A stretch of 64,000 nucleotides of DNA. Origin: Amycolatopsis bartoniae. Lineage in GTDB: Bacteria > Actinomycetota > Actinomycetes > Mycobacteriales > Pseudonocardiaceae. The notes under the pieces are model-generated. The model made no database searches. It was not told the DNA's origin and saw nothing but the letters and a program-made list of their open reading frames with translations. The stretch is taken from NCBI RefSeq assembly GCF_014191255.1, contig NZ_JACHWH010000001.1, positions 1,984,001 through 2,048,000 of the forward strand. Reading direction: 5' to 3'. The translations under genes were made by a program, and so were the position numbers. Positions 8,779 to 17,668 of the stretch are shown piece after piece. Position 1 is the first letter of the stretch. Every line of letters begins with the position of its first letter.

Positions 8779-9912
8779 TCAGCCCGGCGTGAGGGCGTGG
8801 CGCTTGCGCCGGATGAACGGTCGTTCGAACCACCGGTAGCTCACCGCGGCGAGCGCCAGTGTCACCAGGACGACCGCCACTGCCAGGCCCAGCAGCGCCA
8901 CCATGCCCGGCTCGTCGGACAGGAGGCGTTTGCCCAGCTCCAGCACGGGCCGGTGGCCGACGTACACGCCGTAGGAGATCAGCCCGACCCACGCCAGCGG
9001 GCGCCACGACAGCAGGCGCGAACCGCCCAGCGCACACAGCACGATGGCGCCGGTGAGGGCGGCGATCAGCGAGTACCCCCAGATCCAGGCGAGCTGGCGC
9101 GGGAACGCGATCGGGAAGTGCAGATTGCCCCCGAGCGGTCCTTCCCGCTGCAGGACTCCGACCAGCTCGACCACGCACACCCCCGCCGTCAGACCCGCGG
9201 TCAGCCACAGCCACCGGACCGGGCGGCCCAGCTTCGCGCGCACCTCGGGCAACGCGGTCAGCGCGCCGATGGCGAACGCGTCCAGGTAGGTCGTGGGCAG
9301 CTCGTACGTGGCGACCACCAGGTGATCGTGGTCGAAACCCGCCCCGGCCAGCACCAACCCGACCAGCAACCGGATGACGGGAGCACCGACCGCGAGCACG
9401 ACCACCGTCCGCACGAACGCCCGCCGCGACAGCAGCAGCGCCAGCGCGGCCCACAGCAGGTACAGCTGCACCTCGACGGCGAGCGACCACAGGTGGTCGT
9501 AGAGGTTGTTGTCGACGTACCCCGGCGTCACCGGACGCAAGTTGTAGGTCCACGTCCACAGGAAGGGCAGATCGCCCGCAAGGTTCTTCGGCCCGTGCTT
9601 CACCAGCGCAAGTCCGGTCAGCGCCGCGCACGCGAGCAGGTACAACGGCGCCAGCCGCAGGGCACGGTTGCGCAGGAAGTTCCCGAGATCCGCTTTACGG
9701 TTCCCGGTGCGGCGTTCGAGCAGGATCCGGGTGATGAAATGCCCGCTGAGCACGAAGAACACCGGGACGCCGAGCCATCCGAACGGCAGCACCCCGGTGT
9801 GAAAGGCGACCACGGCGAGCACCGCGAGCCCGCGCAACCCGTCCAGCGCTCGCGAATGCCCTGGGCTGCGCGGGACGGCTCTCAGCGGCGGGGACAGTTC
9901 GGGGGCAGCCAT
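8779..9912 (-). CDS. Acyltransferase family 3 membrane protein
   Basis: 377 residues from the ATG at 9912, preceded by GGAGGAGG. The first membrane segment carries RALDGLRGLAVLAVVAFHTG, with the Arg and the His of the acyltransferase-3 (OafA/NodX) family. VFFVLSGHFIT and the loop LWSLAVEVQLYLLW (the SLAVEVQFY-type motif) confirm it, and about ten hydrophobic spans follow. These enzymes O-acetylate or O-acylate cell-envelope sugars, glycans or natural products. No fused SGNH domain is present, and neighbours give no substrate hint. Upstream the gene is transcribed away from the MDR gene. Confidence 0.9.
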   Translation of the reverse strand: MAAPELSPPLRAVPRSPGHSRALDGLRGLAVLAVVAFHTGVLPFGWLGVPVFFVLSGHFITRILLERRTGNRKADLGNFLRNRALRLAPLYLLACAALTGLALVKHGPKNLAGDLPFLWTWTYNLRPVTPGYVDNNLYDHLWSLAVEVQLYLLWAALALLLSRRAFVRTVVVLAVGAPVIRLLVGLVLAGAGFDHDHLVVATYELPTTYLDAFAIGALTALPEVRAKLGRPVRWLWLTAGLTAGVCVVELVGVLQREGPLGGNLHFPIAFPRQLAWIWGYSLIAALTGAIVLCALGGSRLLSWRPLAWVGLISYGVYVGHRPVLELGKRLLSDEPGMVALLGLAVAVVLVTLALAAVSYRWFERPFIRRKRHALTPG

Positions 9913-10085
9913 CGGCGACCTCCTCCGGATGGGGGACCAGGTGGGGAGATCGGCGACAGTACCGCTGACACGCCGCCAAGGAAGGGGAATCCGGGAACTG
10001 AGCCGAAACCGTGGTGCGAAATGTCCGGAATGGACGAGAAAGCGCTCCACTGGCCTACTTCGACGAAGTCCTGACCGACCCGCTG

Positions 10086-10979
10086 TCAGGCGACCTCGAT
10101 CGTGATCTTGCCTCGCGCGTGCCCCGTCTCGCTGAGGCGCAGGGCTTCCGCGACCTCGTCCAGCCGGTACGACCTCGCGTGCTGGATCCGCAGATCGCCC
10201 GCCTCGTGGGTGTTCGCGAGCTCCCGCAACACCTCGATCGTCTGCGTTGCCTCCCCGGAGAAGCGCACGCCGTGCGACTCCGCGTCCGGGTCCGCGATCG
10301 TCAGCACCCGGTCAGCCGAACCGGTGAGCTCCACCGAGTCCGCGAGGGCGCCCCGGCCCGCCGTGTCGAACACCGCGTTCACCTTCGGCGTCACCGCCCG
10401 CACCCGCTCCACGAGACCCGGGCCGTACCGCACCGCCGTCGCGCCCAGGGACTCCACGTACGACAGCGCCTGCTCGCTCGCCGTGCCGATCACCGTGATC
10501 CCCCGGTGCACCGCCAGTTGCGTCGCCAGCGAACCGACCGCTCCGCTCGCCCCGTGGACCAACAGCACGTCGGGAGGCACCACCGCCAGCTCCCGCAGCC
10601 CGCGCACCGCCGCTTCACCCGTGACGGGCAACGACGCCGCGTCCTGCCACGACATCCCCGGCGGCTTCGGCAGCACCGTGCCCGCCAGCGCGTACTCCGC
10701 ATACGCCCCGCCGATGGCCCAGCCGAAGACCTCGTCCCCGACCGACAGCTCCACCCCGGGCCCGACCGCGTCCACCACGCCGGCCAGCTCCTGGCCGAGC
10801 CCGCGCGGGCGCTCCAGCGCACCGCCGAACAACCCGGACCGGATCTTCCAGTCGACCGGGTTCACCCCGGCGACCCGCACCGCCACCCGGACCTGGCCCT
10901 CCCCGGGCTCGGGCAGCGGCACGTCCGCCAGCCGCAACACCTCGGGACCGCCGTATTCGGAGAACCGCACCGCACGCAT
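10086..10979 (-). CDS. NADPH:quinone oxidoreductase-like MDR protein
   Basis: 297 residues. The N-terminal GroES-like domain opens with MRAVRFSEYGGPEVLRL and AGVNPVDWKIRSG, typical of zinc-free quinone oxidoreductases in the medium-chain dehydrogenase/reductase superfamily. The Rossmann domain carries VHGASGAVGSLATQLA (near residue 145). No Cys/His cluster for zinc is present, which fits that subfamily. It would reduce quinones or enones with NADPH. It is probably monocistronic or loosely linked to valS, which ends 28 bases upstream on the same strand. Confidence 0.88.
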   Translation of the reverse strand: MRAVRFSEYGGPEVLRLADVPLPEPGEGQVRVAVRVAGVNPVDWKIRSGLFGGALERPRGLGQELAGVVDAVGPGVELSVGDEVFGWAIGGAYAEYALAGTVLPKPPGMSWQDAASLPVTGEAAVRGLRELAVVPPDVLLVHGASGAVGSLATQLAVHRGITVIGTASEQALSYVESLGATAVRYGPGLVERVRAVTPKVNAVFDTAGRGALADSVELTGSADRVLTIADPDAESHGVRFSGEATQTIEVLRELANTHEAGDLRIQHARSYRLDEVAEALRLSETGHARGKITIEVA

Positions 10980-11006
10980 GCGGTCAGTCTGCCCGAGAAC
11001 CGCGGC

Positions 11007-13562
11007 TCACACCTCCGCGAGCCGGACCTCGATGCGCAGTTCCTCACCCTCCGGTGTGAACTCCAGCTCCTCGACGTTCCCCGCCGCCCGCAGGTCGCCG
11101 CCGATGGTGCTCAGCGTCTCGACCTGACCGGCGGGCCCGGCGATGCGCACGGCCTCGACCGGCGACCGCATCGAGCGCTTCGCGTCGCTCTTCGCCTTGC
11201 GGATCGCGCTGATCGCCGTGCTGGCCAGTGCGATCACGTCCGGCGACCCGTCGACCGCGCCGCTCGGCGTCGGCCACTCCGCGGTGTGCACCGAACCCTC
11301 GTGCCACCACGACCACGCCTCCTCCGTGCAGTACGGCAGGAACGGCGCGAACAGCCGCTGCAGCGACGACAGCGCCCGGCGCAGCGCGAGCCGCGCCGAC
11401 TGGGTGGCCGCGCCACCGTCCTCGGCGTACGCGCGCTGCTTGATCAGCTCAAGGTAGTCGTCGCAGAAGAACCAGAAGAACCGCTCGATGCGCTCGATCG
11501 CCGTGGTGTACTCGAACTGTTCCAGCGCCTCGGTGGCCTGGCGCACCACGTCGTCGAGCGCGGCCAGCATCGCCTGGTCCAGCGCCTCGGTGATGCGCGC
11601 GTCCGAAGCGGGCTCGGGGAAACCGAGCGCGAACTTGCTGGCGTTGAGCAGCTTCGTGGCCAGTCGGCGGCCGATCTTCATCTGCCCCTGGTCGAACGCC
11701 GTGTCCGTGCCCGGGCGGCCGTTCGCGGCCCAGTAGCGCACCGCGTCCGGGCTGAACTGCTCCAGCAGCCCCACCGGCGTGACGACGTTGCCCTTGGACT
11801 TGCTCATCTTCTTGCGGTCCGGGTCGAGGATCCAGCCCGAGATCGCCGCGTGGTACCAGGGCAGTGTGCCGTTCTCCAGCTGCGCGCGCAGCACGGTGGC
11901 GAACAGCCAGGTGCGGATGATGTCGTGTGCCTGCGGGCGCAGGTCCATCGGGAACGTCTGCGCGAACAGCTCCGGGTCCTCCTCCCAGCCGCACACGATC
12001 TGCGGCGTCAGCGAGGAGGTGGCCCACGTGTCCATGACGTCAGGGTCGCCGGTGAAGCCGTTCGGCTGGTCCCGCTGCTCGGCGGTGAACCCGGGCGGGC
12101 AGTCCGACGACGGGTCGATCGGCAGCATGTCCTCGGTGGGCAGGATCGGCGCGGTGTAGTCCGGCTCGCCGTTCTCGTCGACCGGGTACCAGACCGGGAA
12201 CGGCACGCCGAAGAACCGCTGGCGGCTGACCAGCCAGTCGCTGTTGAGGCCGCGGACCCAGTCGTCGTAGCGGGCCTTCATGTACGCCGGGTGCCACTGC
12301 AGCTCGGCGCCGCGGCGCAGCATGACGTCCTGGTGCTCCATCGAGCGGATGAACCACTGCCTGCTGGACACGATCTCCAGCGGCTTGTCGCCCTTCTCGT
12401 AGAACTTCACCGGGCGCACGACCTTGCGCGGCTCGCCGTCGAGGTCGCCGCTCTCGCGCAGCATCCCGACGACGCGCTCACGTGCCGTGTGGACGGTGGC
12501 GCCGGCCAGCTCCGCGTACGCCTTGCGGCCCGCCTCGTTGTCCAGCCCCGCCGGCGGCTCGGGCAGGATGCGCCCGTCGCGGCCGATGATCGTGCGCGTG
12601 GCCAGCTTCAGCTCGCGCCACCACTGCACGTCGGTGAGGTCACCGAAGGTGCAGCACATCGCGATACCGGCGCCGCGGTCCATCTCGGCCGCCGCGTGCG
12701 CGACCACCGGCACCTCGACGCCGAACACCGGTGACGTGACCGTCTGCCCGAACAGGTCCTGGTAGCGCTCGTCGTCCGGGTGCGCGATCAGCGCGACACA
12801 CGCGGGCAGCAGCTCCGGCCGGGTGGTCTCGATGTACACCGGCGTGCCGTCGGGCTTGTGGAACGCGATGCGGTGCCACGCGCCCGCGTGCTCGCGGTCC
12901 TCCAGCTCGGCCTGCGCGACCGCGGTGCGGAACCCGACGTCCCACAGGGTCGGCGCCTCGGACTGGTACGCCTCGCCCCGCTTGAGCAGCCGCAGGAACG
13001 CCCGCTGCGACACGCGCTGGGTGCGGCGGCTGATCGTGGTGTACGTGCGCGACCAGTCGACCGACAGCCCGAGCCGCCGCCAGGTGTCCTCGAACGCCTT
13101 CTCGTCCTCCGCGGTCAGCAGCTCGCACAGCTCGATGAAGTTGCGGCGCGACACGTCCTGGACCGGGCGCTCACCCTTCTTGACCATCGGCTCGGGCGCG
13201 ACGAAGTTCGGGTCGTACGGCAGCGACGGCTCGCAGCGCACGCCGTAGTAGTTCTGCACGCGGCGCTCGGTGGGCAGGCCGTTGTCGTCCCAGCCCATCG
13301 GGTAGAAGACGTGCTTGCCGCGCATGCGCTGGAAGCGGGCGACGATGTCGGTGTGCGTGTAGGAGAAGACGTGGCCCACGTGCAGGGAGCCGCTGACGGT
13401 GGGCGGCGGGGTGTCGATGGAGAACACCGCGGCCCGGTCCCCGGGGGGCTGGAACCGGTAGACGCCGGCCTGCTCCCACTGGTCCGCCCACTTGGCATCC
13501 AGACCGTCCAGCACTGGCCGGTCAGGCACGTTCGGCGTGGTCTCGGACACGCGTTTTGCCAC
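11007..13562 (-). CDS. valS: Valyl-tRNA synthetase, archaeal-like subtype
   Basis: 851 residues from GTG 13562. The class I signatures are HVGH at 61-64 and KMSKS near 584-588, and WDDNGLPTERRVQNY follows the first. In ordinary bacterial ValRS that position reads TDHAGIATQ; the DDNGLPTE form belongs to the archaeal/Rickettsia-like group. The protein lacks the C-terminal coiled-coil arm. It charges tRNA-Val and carries an editing insertion (TTRPELLPACVAL). GTG at 13550 has a better-spaced GAGGTGG and may be the real start (847 residues). Actinobacteria often have a canonical ValRS elsewhere, so this may be a second copy. Confidence 0.93.
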   Translation of the reverse strand: MAKRVSETTPNVPDRPVLDGLDAKWADQWEQAGVYRFQPPGDRAAVFSIDTPPPTVSGSLHVGHVFSYTHTDIVARFQRMRGKHVFYPMGWDDNGLPTERRVQNYYGVRCEPSLPYDPNFVAPEPMVKKGERPVQDVSRRNFIELCELLTAEDEKAFEDTWRRLGLSVDWSRTYTTISRRTQRVSQRAFLRLLKRGEAYQSEAPTLWDVGFRTAVAQAELEDREHAGAWHRIAFHKPDGTPVYIETTRPELLPACVALIAHPDDERYQDLFGQTVTSPVFGVEVPVVAHAAAEMDRGAGIAMCCTFGDLTDVQWWRELKLATRTIIGRDGRILPEPPAGLDNEAGRKAYAELAGATVHTARERVVGMLRESGDLDGEPRKVVRPVKFYEKGDKPLEIVSSRQWFIRSMEHQDVMLRRGAELQWHPAYMKARYDDWVRGLNSDWLVSRQRFFGVPFPVWYPVDENGEPDYTAPILPTEDMLPIDPSSDCPPGFTAEQRDQPNGFTGDPDVMDTWATSSLTPQIVCGWEEDPELFAQTFPMDLRPQAHDIIRTWLFATVLRAQLENGTLPWYHAAISGWILDPDRKKMSKSKGNVVTPVGLLEQFSPDAVRYWAANGRPGTDTAFDQGQMKIGRRLATKLLNASKFALGFPEPASDARITEALDQAMLAALDDVVRQATEALEQFEYTTAIERIERFFWFFCDDYLELIKQRAYAEDGGAATQSARLALRRALSSLQRLFAPFLPYCTEEAWSWWHEGSVHTAEWPTPSGAVDGSPDVIALASTAISAIRKAKSDAKRSMRSPVEAVRIAGPAGQVETLSTIGGDLRAAGNVEELEFTPEGEELRIEVRLAEV

Positions 13563-13589
13563 CTCATCTACTGCTTGACACGGGGGGTG

Positions 13590-13603
13590 TGTTTCTGGAA
13601 ACA
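13590..13603. promoter_or_regulatory. Palindrome in the divergent valS/E1-alpha promoter region
   Basis: TGTTTC and GAAACA flank a two-base centre, a perfect six-base dyad in the 182-bp gap between the divergent valS and E1-alpha genes. A TTGACA lies at 13575-13580 on the plus strand, but no convincing -10 follows. A repressor site is plausible. No Shine-Dalgarno sequence is evident before the E1-alpha ATG. Confidence 0.35.
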
Positions 13604-13744
13604 GCTTAACGGGGCAGGTCCACGCAGTTTCAGGCTAGGCAACTTGTCCAGCCAGTACCTGCGAACCTTGCTCAGATCGAGCAGATTGACCAGCAAAAAT
13701 ACGCACTCTTGCCCAGCACATCGGCAGTCGATCAGTCTTTCTGC

Positions 13745-14707
13745 ATGGACCTGACCGAGCTCTACCGCCTGATGCTGGTCACCCGCCGGCTCGACGAGGA
13801 GGCCATCGCCCTGCAACGGCAGGGCGTGCTGCCCGGCTACGCCCCCATGAAGGGCCAGGAAGCCGCGCAGGTGGGCAGTGCCGCGGCACTCGACCGCAAC
13901 CGCGACTTCGGTTTCCCCAACTACCGCGACCTCGGCGCCGCCGTCGCGCTGGGCGTCGACCTGGTCGGCTACCTCGCCACGCACCTCGGCGTGTGGCACG
14001 GCGGCCTCTACGACCCGCGGGCGTCGCGCCTCGCGCCGTTCAACGCCGTCGTCGGCGGCCCGGTGCCGCACGCCGTGGGCTGGGCGATGGGCGCGAAGCT
14101 CGACGACACGCGCGGGGTCGCGCTCACGTGGTTCGGCGACGGCGCCAGCTCGCAGGGCGACGTGCACGAGGCGATGAACTTCGCCGCCGTCTCCCGGCTG
14201 CCCGTCGTCTTCTTCTGCCAGAACAACGGCTGGGCCATCTCGGTGCCCACCGAGCGCCAGGTCGCCGGTGGCTCGGTCGCCGCGCGGGCCGCGGGCTACG
14301 GCATCGAAGGCGTCCGCGTCGACGGCAACGACGTGCTGGCCGTGCACGAGGCGACCGTCGAGGCCGTCGAGCGCGCCCGCGACGGCGGCGGGCCGACCGT
14401 GATCGAGGCGATGACCTACCGGATGGGTCCGCACTCGACGTCCGACGACCCCGGCCGCTACCGCACGCTCGAAGAAGAGCAGAAGTGGGCCGAGCGCGAT
14501 CCGCTCATCCGCGCGGCGGCGCAGCTGCCCCCGGAGACGCTGGCGCTGGCCGAAAAGCACGCGACCGAGGTCGTCCGGCAGGTCCGGGATGGCCTGCAGG
14601 CGCTGGAACAACGGCCCGGCGAGGAGCTGTTCTCGTTCGTCTACCGCGAACCGACCCAGGCGCTGCTCGACCAGCAGCGCGCGTGGCAGGAGGCCGTCGA
14701 TGCCTGA
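13745..14707 (+). CDS. 2-oxoacid/acetoin dehydrogenase E1 alpha subunit
   Basis: 320 residues from ATG 13745 (an in-frame start at 13709 would add 12 residues of low similarity). The thiamine-diphosphate motif is GDGASSQGDVHEAMNFAA...NN (about 131-158), and MYRTHSTSDD-like MGPHSTSDDPGRYR is typical of branched-chain/acetoin-type E1 alpha. The subunit decarboxylates a 2-oxoacid (or cleaves acetoin) on ThDP and passes the acyl group to a lipoyl domain. It is the first gene of a four-gene operon and overlaps the E1-beta start by eight bases. The substrate is not deducible from sequence alone; the downstream AcoC-like pieces favour acetoin or a similar C4 compound. Confidence 0.88.
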   Translation: MDLTELYRLMLVTRRLDEEAIALQRQGVLPGYAPMKGQEAAQVGSAAALDRNRDFGFPNYRDLGAAVALGVDLVGYLATHLGVWHGGLYDPRASRLAPFNAVVGGPVPHAVGWAMGAKLDDTRGVALTWFGDGASSQGDVHEAMNFAAVSRLPVVFFCQNNGWAISVPTERQVAGGSVAARAAGYGIEGVRVDGNDVLAVHEATVEAVERARDGGGPTVIEAMTYRMGPHSTSDDPGRYRTLEEEQKWAERDPLIRAAAQLPPETLALAEKHATEVVRQVRDGLQALEQRPGEELFSFVYREPTQALLDQQRAWQEAVDA

Positions 14708-15683
14708 GTACTCCCTCCAGCAGGCGCTGAACCTGGCGCTGCAGCACGCCTGCGAGGACGACGACCGCGTGCTGATCTTCGGCGAGGACGTCGGCGGGCT
14801 CGGCGGTGTCTTCCGGGTCACCGACGGGCTGCAGGCGAAGTTCGGCGAGCAGCGCGTGTTCGACACCCCGCTGGCCGAGTCGGCGATCATGGGCATGGCG
14901 GTCGGGCTGGCGATGGCGGGCTGGCGGCCGGTGCCGGAGATCCAGTTCGACGGCTTCGCCTATCCCGCGATCGACCAGATCGTGAACCAGGTCGCGCGGA
15001 TGCACTACCGCAGCCGCGGCACGCTCAGCATGCCGATCACCCTGCGGCTGCCCAGTTTCGGCGGCATCCGCGCGCCCGAGCACCACGGCGAGAGCCTCGA
15101 AGCGCTCTTCGCGCACGTGCCGGGGCTGAAGGTCGTGTCGCCGTCCTCGCCGAGCGAGGGCTACCACCTGCTGATGCAGGCGATCGCCGATCCGGACCCG
15201 GTGATCTTCATGGAGCCGAAGTCCCGGTACTGGCACAAGGAGTCGTTCGAGCCGACGGCGTTCGCCCCGCCGGTCGGCACCAGCCGGATCGTGCGCCGCG
15301 GCAAGCACGCGACGCTCGTGGCGTGGGGCGCGATGGTCGCGCGCTGCCTGCAGGTCGCCGAGCTGGCCGCGGAGGACGGCGTCGAGCTGGAGGTGCTGGA
15401 CCTGCGCTGGCTCAAGCCGATCGACGCCGCCGGCCTCGCCGAGTCGGTGTCGCGGACACGCCGCGCCGTCGTCGTGCACGAGGCGCCACTGACCGCCGGG
15501 CTCGGCGCGGAGGTGGCCACGTTGATCACCGAACGCTGCTTCGGCGAGCTGCGCGCGCCCGTGCAGCGCGTGACCGGGTTCGACGTGCCCTACCCGTCCG
15601 GCGACCTCGAAGACGAGTACCTGCCCAGCATCGACCGCATCCTGACCGGGGTGCAGACCACACTGGAGTACCGCCGTGGCTGA
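14700..15683 (+). CDS. 2-oxoacid/acetoin dehydrogenase E1 beta subunit
   Basis: 327 residues. MPEYSLQQALNLALQHACED at the N-terminus, then FGEDVGGLGGVFRVTDGL and DTPLAESAIMGMAVGLA, are the transketolase-pyrimidine motifs of E1 beta with the conserved Glu that activates ThDP. The C-terminal transketolase domain has LDLRWLKPID and VVVHEAPLTAGLGAEVA. It pairs with E1 alpha as an alpha2-beta2 heterotetramer in the cytoplasm. The stop overlaps the lipoyl gene start by eight bases, so all four genes of this operon are translationally linked. Confidence 0.9.
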   Translation: MPEYSLQQALNLALQHACEDDDRVLIFGEDVGGLGGVFRVTDGLQAKFGEQRVFDTPLAESAIMGMAVGLAMAGWRPVPEIQFDGFAYPAIDQIVNQVARMHYRSRGTLSMPITLRLPSFGGIRAPEHHGESLEALFAHVPGLKVVSPSSPSEGYHLLMQAIADPDPVIFMEPKSRYWHKESFEPTAFAPPVGTSRIVRRGKHATLVAWGAMVARCLQVAELAAEDGVELEVLDLRWLKPIDAAGLAESVSRTRRAVVVHEAPLTAGLGAEVATLITERCFGELRAPVQRVTGFDVPYPSGDLEDEYLPSIDRILTGVQTTLEYRRG

Positions 15684-15999
15684 AGTGACCTTTCCCCTGC
15701 CCGACCTCGGTGAGGGCCTGATCAGCGCGAAGGTGCTGGAGTGGCTGGTCGCCGAGGGCGACTGGGTCGAGCGCAACGCGCCGCTGGTGGAGCTGGAGAC
15801 CACGAAGGCGGCGGTGGAGATCCCGTCGCCGCAGTCGGGCCGGGTCGCGCGGCTGCACGTGGCCGACGGCGGCGAACTGTCCGTCGGGGACCCGCTGGTG
15901 ACGTTCACCGTGGACGACGACCAGGCCGGGATCGTCGGCACCGTGCCGCAGGAGCGGAAGCCGAAGCGCCGCGTGCGCCTGTCGCTGCCGGAGGACTGA
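15676..15999 (+). CDS. Free-standing lipoyl domain protein
   Basis: 107 residues, GTG start. Residues 2-77 are a biotinyl/lipoyl domain: LPDLGEGLISAKVLEWLV, then ETTKAAVEIPSP with the lipoylated Lys at 44, then SGRVARLHV. The remaining 30 residues are a basic tail (RKPKRRVRLSLP) with no E1/E3-binding domain and no HxxxD acyltransferase domain, so this is not a complete E2. It would carry the acyl group from E1. The next gene starts on its stop codon (TGATG), and the pair resembles AcoC of Ralstonia, in which a lipoyl domain is fused to an alpha/beta hydrolase. Confidence 0.88.
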   Translation: MAEVTFPLPDLGEGLISAKVLEWLVAEGDWVERNAPLVELETTKAAVEIPSPQSGRVARLHVADGGELSVGDPLVTFTVDDDQAGIVGTVPQERKPKRRVRLSLPED

Positions 16000-16616
16000 T
16001 GTACGCGACCGCCGAAGACGGCACGAAGCTCTGGTACGAAAGCGCTTCCGGCCCGCGCCCGGTGTTGCTGGTACACGGGTTCGCCTCGGACAGCCGTCGC
16101 ATGTGGACGGACACGGGCTGGCTGCGCGCGCTGGAGGGCACCGGGTACGTCGCCGTGGACCTGCGGGGGCACGGGCAGAGCGGCAGGCCCTCGGACGGCT
16201 ACACCCCGGAGAACCTCGCCCGCGACCTGGTGGTGGTGCTGGACGCCGCTGAGCTGTCAGTTGTGGACGTCGTGAGCTACTCGATGGGCGGGATCGTCGC
16301 CTGGGAACTCGCGAAACTCGGACGGGTCCGCCGGATGGTGCTCGGCGGCATCGGCAGGCGGCCGGCGTCGCGTGAGGACCTGTTGCGGGTCAAGGAACTG
16401 CTCGGTGGCGACGATCTCGGCGCTTGCGTCGACGGGATGGCGGGTGCCCGCCTCACGGGCGAAGCCCCGGTGCCGGTCCTGTTCGCCGCCGGGGAGGAGG
16501 ACGAGTTCGCCGCCGACGCGCCCGAGCCGTTCGTGTCACTGGGCAAGCGCAACCACTTCAACGCCGTGTCGAGCCGCCTGTTCAAGCAGGCCGCACTGGA
16601 GTTCTTCGGGAGCTGA
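15999..16616 (+). CDS. Alpha/beta hydrolase, AcoC-like acyltransferase half
   Basis: 205 residues, short for the fold. The oxyanion-hole HG is in [15 protein letters not shown], the strand-4 motif is [15 protein letters not shown], the nucleophile Ser (about 95) is in SYSMGG, and a histidine sits in KRNHFNAV. A lid domain is nearly absent. In AcoC-type E2 proteins this domain follows the lipoyl domain and is thought to replace the classic E2 acyltransferase. Here it is a separate gene overlapping the lipoyl gene by one base. A plain esterase unrelated to the complex remains possible, but the coupling argues for a shared job. Confidence 0.78.
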   Translation: MYATAEDGTKLWYESASGPRPVLLVHGFASDSRRMWTDTGWLRALEGTGYVAVDLRGHGQSGRPSDGYTPENLARDLVVVLDAAELSVVDVVSYSMGGIVAWELAKLGRVRRMVLGGIGRRPASREDLLRVKELLGGDDLGACVDGMAGARLTGEAPVPVLFAAGEEDEFAADAPEPFVSLGKRNHFNAVSSRLFKQAALEFFGS

Positions 16617-16618
16617 CG

Positions 16619-17668
16619 ATGTATCCGCGTCTCCGCGCCGCACTCGACGACATCCCCGCCTACGTGCCCGGCAAGTCCGGCGCCGGACTGGTGAAGCTGT
16701 CCAGCAACGAGAACCCGTTCCCGCCACTGCCTGGCGTGCTGGAACGGGCGACCGCGGCGGCGGCCACCATGCACCGCTACCCCGACCTCGCGGCCACCGA
16801 GCTGACCGCTGAGCTGGCGGAGTTCCTGTCGGTGCCGCCGGAGTACATCGCCGTCGGCACCGGCAGTGTCGGTGTGCTGCAACAGGTCGTGCAGTCGGTC
16901 GCCAGCGTCGGCGACGAGGTGGTGTACCCGTGGCGGTCGTTCGAGGCGTACCCGATCACCACGCGCATCGCCGGCGCGTCGGTGGTGGAGGTGCCGCTCG
17001 ATCCCGCGGCGCGACTCGACCTCGGCGCCCTCGCGGACGCGATCACGGAGCGGACCACGCTCGTGCTCGTGTGCTCGCCGAACAACCCGACCGGGCCCGC
17101 GGTGCGGCGCGACGAGTTCGCGGCGTTCCTCGCCCGCGTGCCCGAGGACGTGCTCGTGGTGCTCGACGAAGCGTACGTCGAGTTCGTCCGGGATCCCGAG
17201 GCCGTGAACGGGCTCGACTTCCTCGCCGCGCACCCGAACCTGTGCCTGCTGCGCACGTTCTCCAAGGCGTACGGGCTGGCGGGGCTGCGGATCGGGTACG
17301 CGGTCGCGCACGAACCGGTCACGGCGGCGATCCGCAAGTGCGCGGTGCCGTTCGGGGTCTCCACGATCGCGCAGCTGGCCGCGATCGAGTCACTGCACAG
17401 CCAGGACGCGATGCGCGAGCGGGTGGACGCGGTGGTCGCCGAACGGGAACGCGTCCGCGGCGCGCTGCTCGCGCAGGGCTGGGCGGTGCCGGAGACCGAG
17501 GCGAACTTCGTGTGGCTGCCCACCGGTGCCCGCACGGCCGAGTTCGCGGCCGGGTGCCGTGAGTCGGGGCTGCTCGTGCGGCCGTTCGCGGACGACGGCT
17601 GCCGGGTCAGCATCGGCGGGCCCGAGGAGAACGACCTGTTCCTCGCGGCCGCGCTCATGCTGGCATGA
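16619..17668 (+). CDS. pat: Pat/HisC-type aromatic or histidinol-phosphate aminotransferase
   Basis: 349 residues from ATG 16619, two bases after the previous stop. [13 protein letters not shown] near the N-terminus, [19 protein letters not shown] and [15 protein letters not shown] (PLP Lys about 216) define the HisC/Pat class of fold-type I aminotransferases. The sequence resembles the actinobacterial Pat subgroup (for example M. tuberculosis HisC2/Pat), which transfers amino groups onto phenylpyruvate and related aromatic oxoacids. It has no histidine genes nearby, which favours Pat over HisC. Its 3' end overlaps the convergent lysA-like gene by 14 bases. Confidence 0.85.
   Translation: MYPRLRAALDDIPAYVPGKSGAGLVKLSSNENPFPPLPGVLERATAAAATMHRYPDLAATELTAELAEFLSVPPEYIAVGTGSVGVLQQVVQSVASVGDEVVYPWRSFEAYPITTRIAGASVVEVPLDPAARLDLGALADAITERTTLVLVCSPNNPTGPAVRRDEFAAFLARVPEDVLVVLDEAYVEFVRDPEAVNGLDFLAAHPNLCLLRTFSKAYGLAGLRIGYAVAHEPVTAAIRKCAVPFGVSTIAQLAAIESLHSQDAMRERVDAVVAERERVRGALLAQGWAVPETEANFVWLPTGARTAEFAAGCRESGLLVRPFADDGCRVSIGGPEENDLFLAAALMLA

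Noticed and set aside
13563-13744. T-box or other riboswitch in the valS leader
   Set aside because: I looked for a specifier loop and a T-box core but saw none. T-boxes in actinobacteria are mostly known for ileS.
13568-14896. A long minus-strand frame over the E1 genes
   Set aside because: It lies antisense to E1 alpha/beta, whose motifs are clear. The frame is biased to Arg and Gly with no family match.
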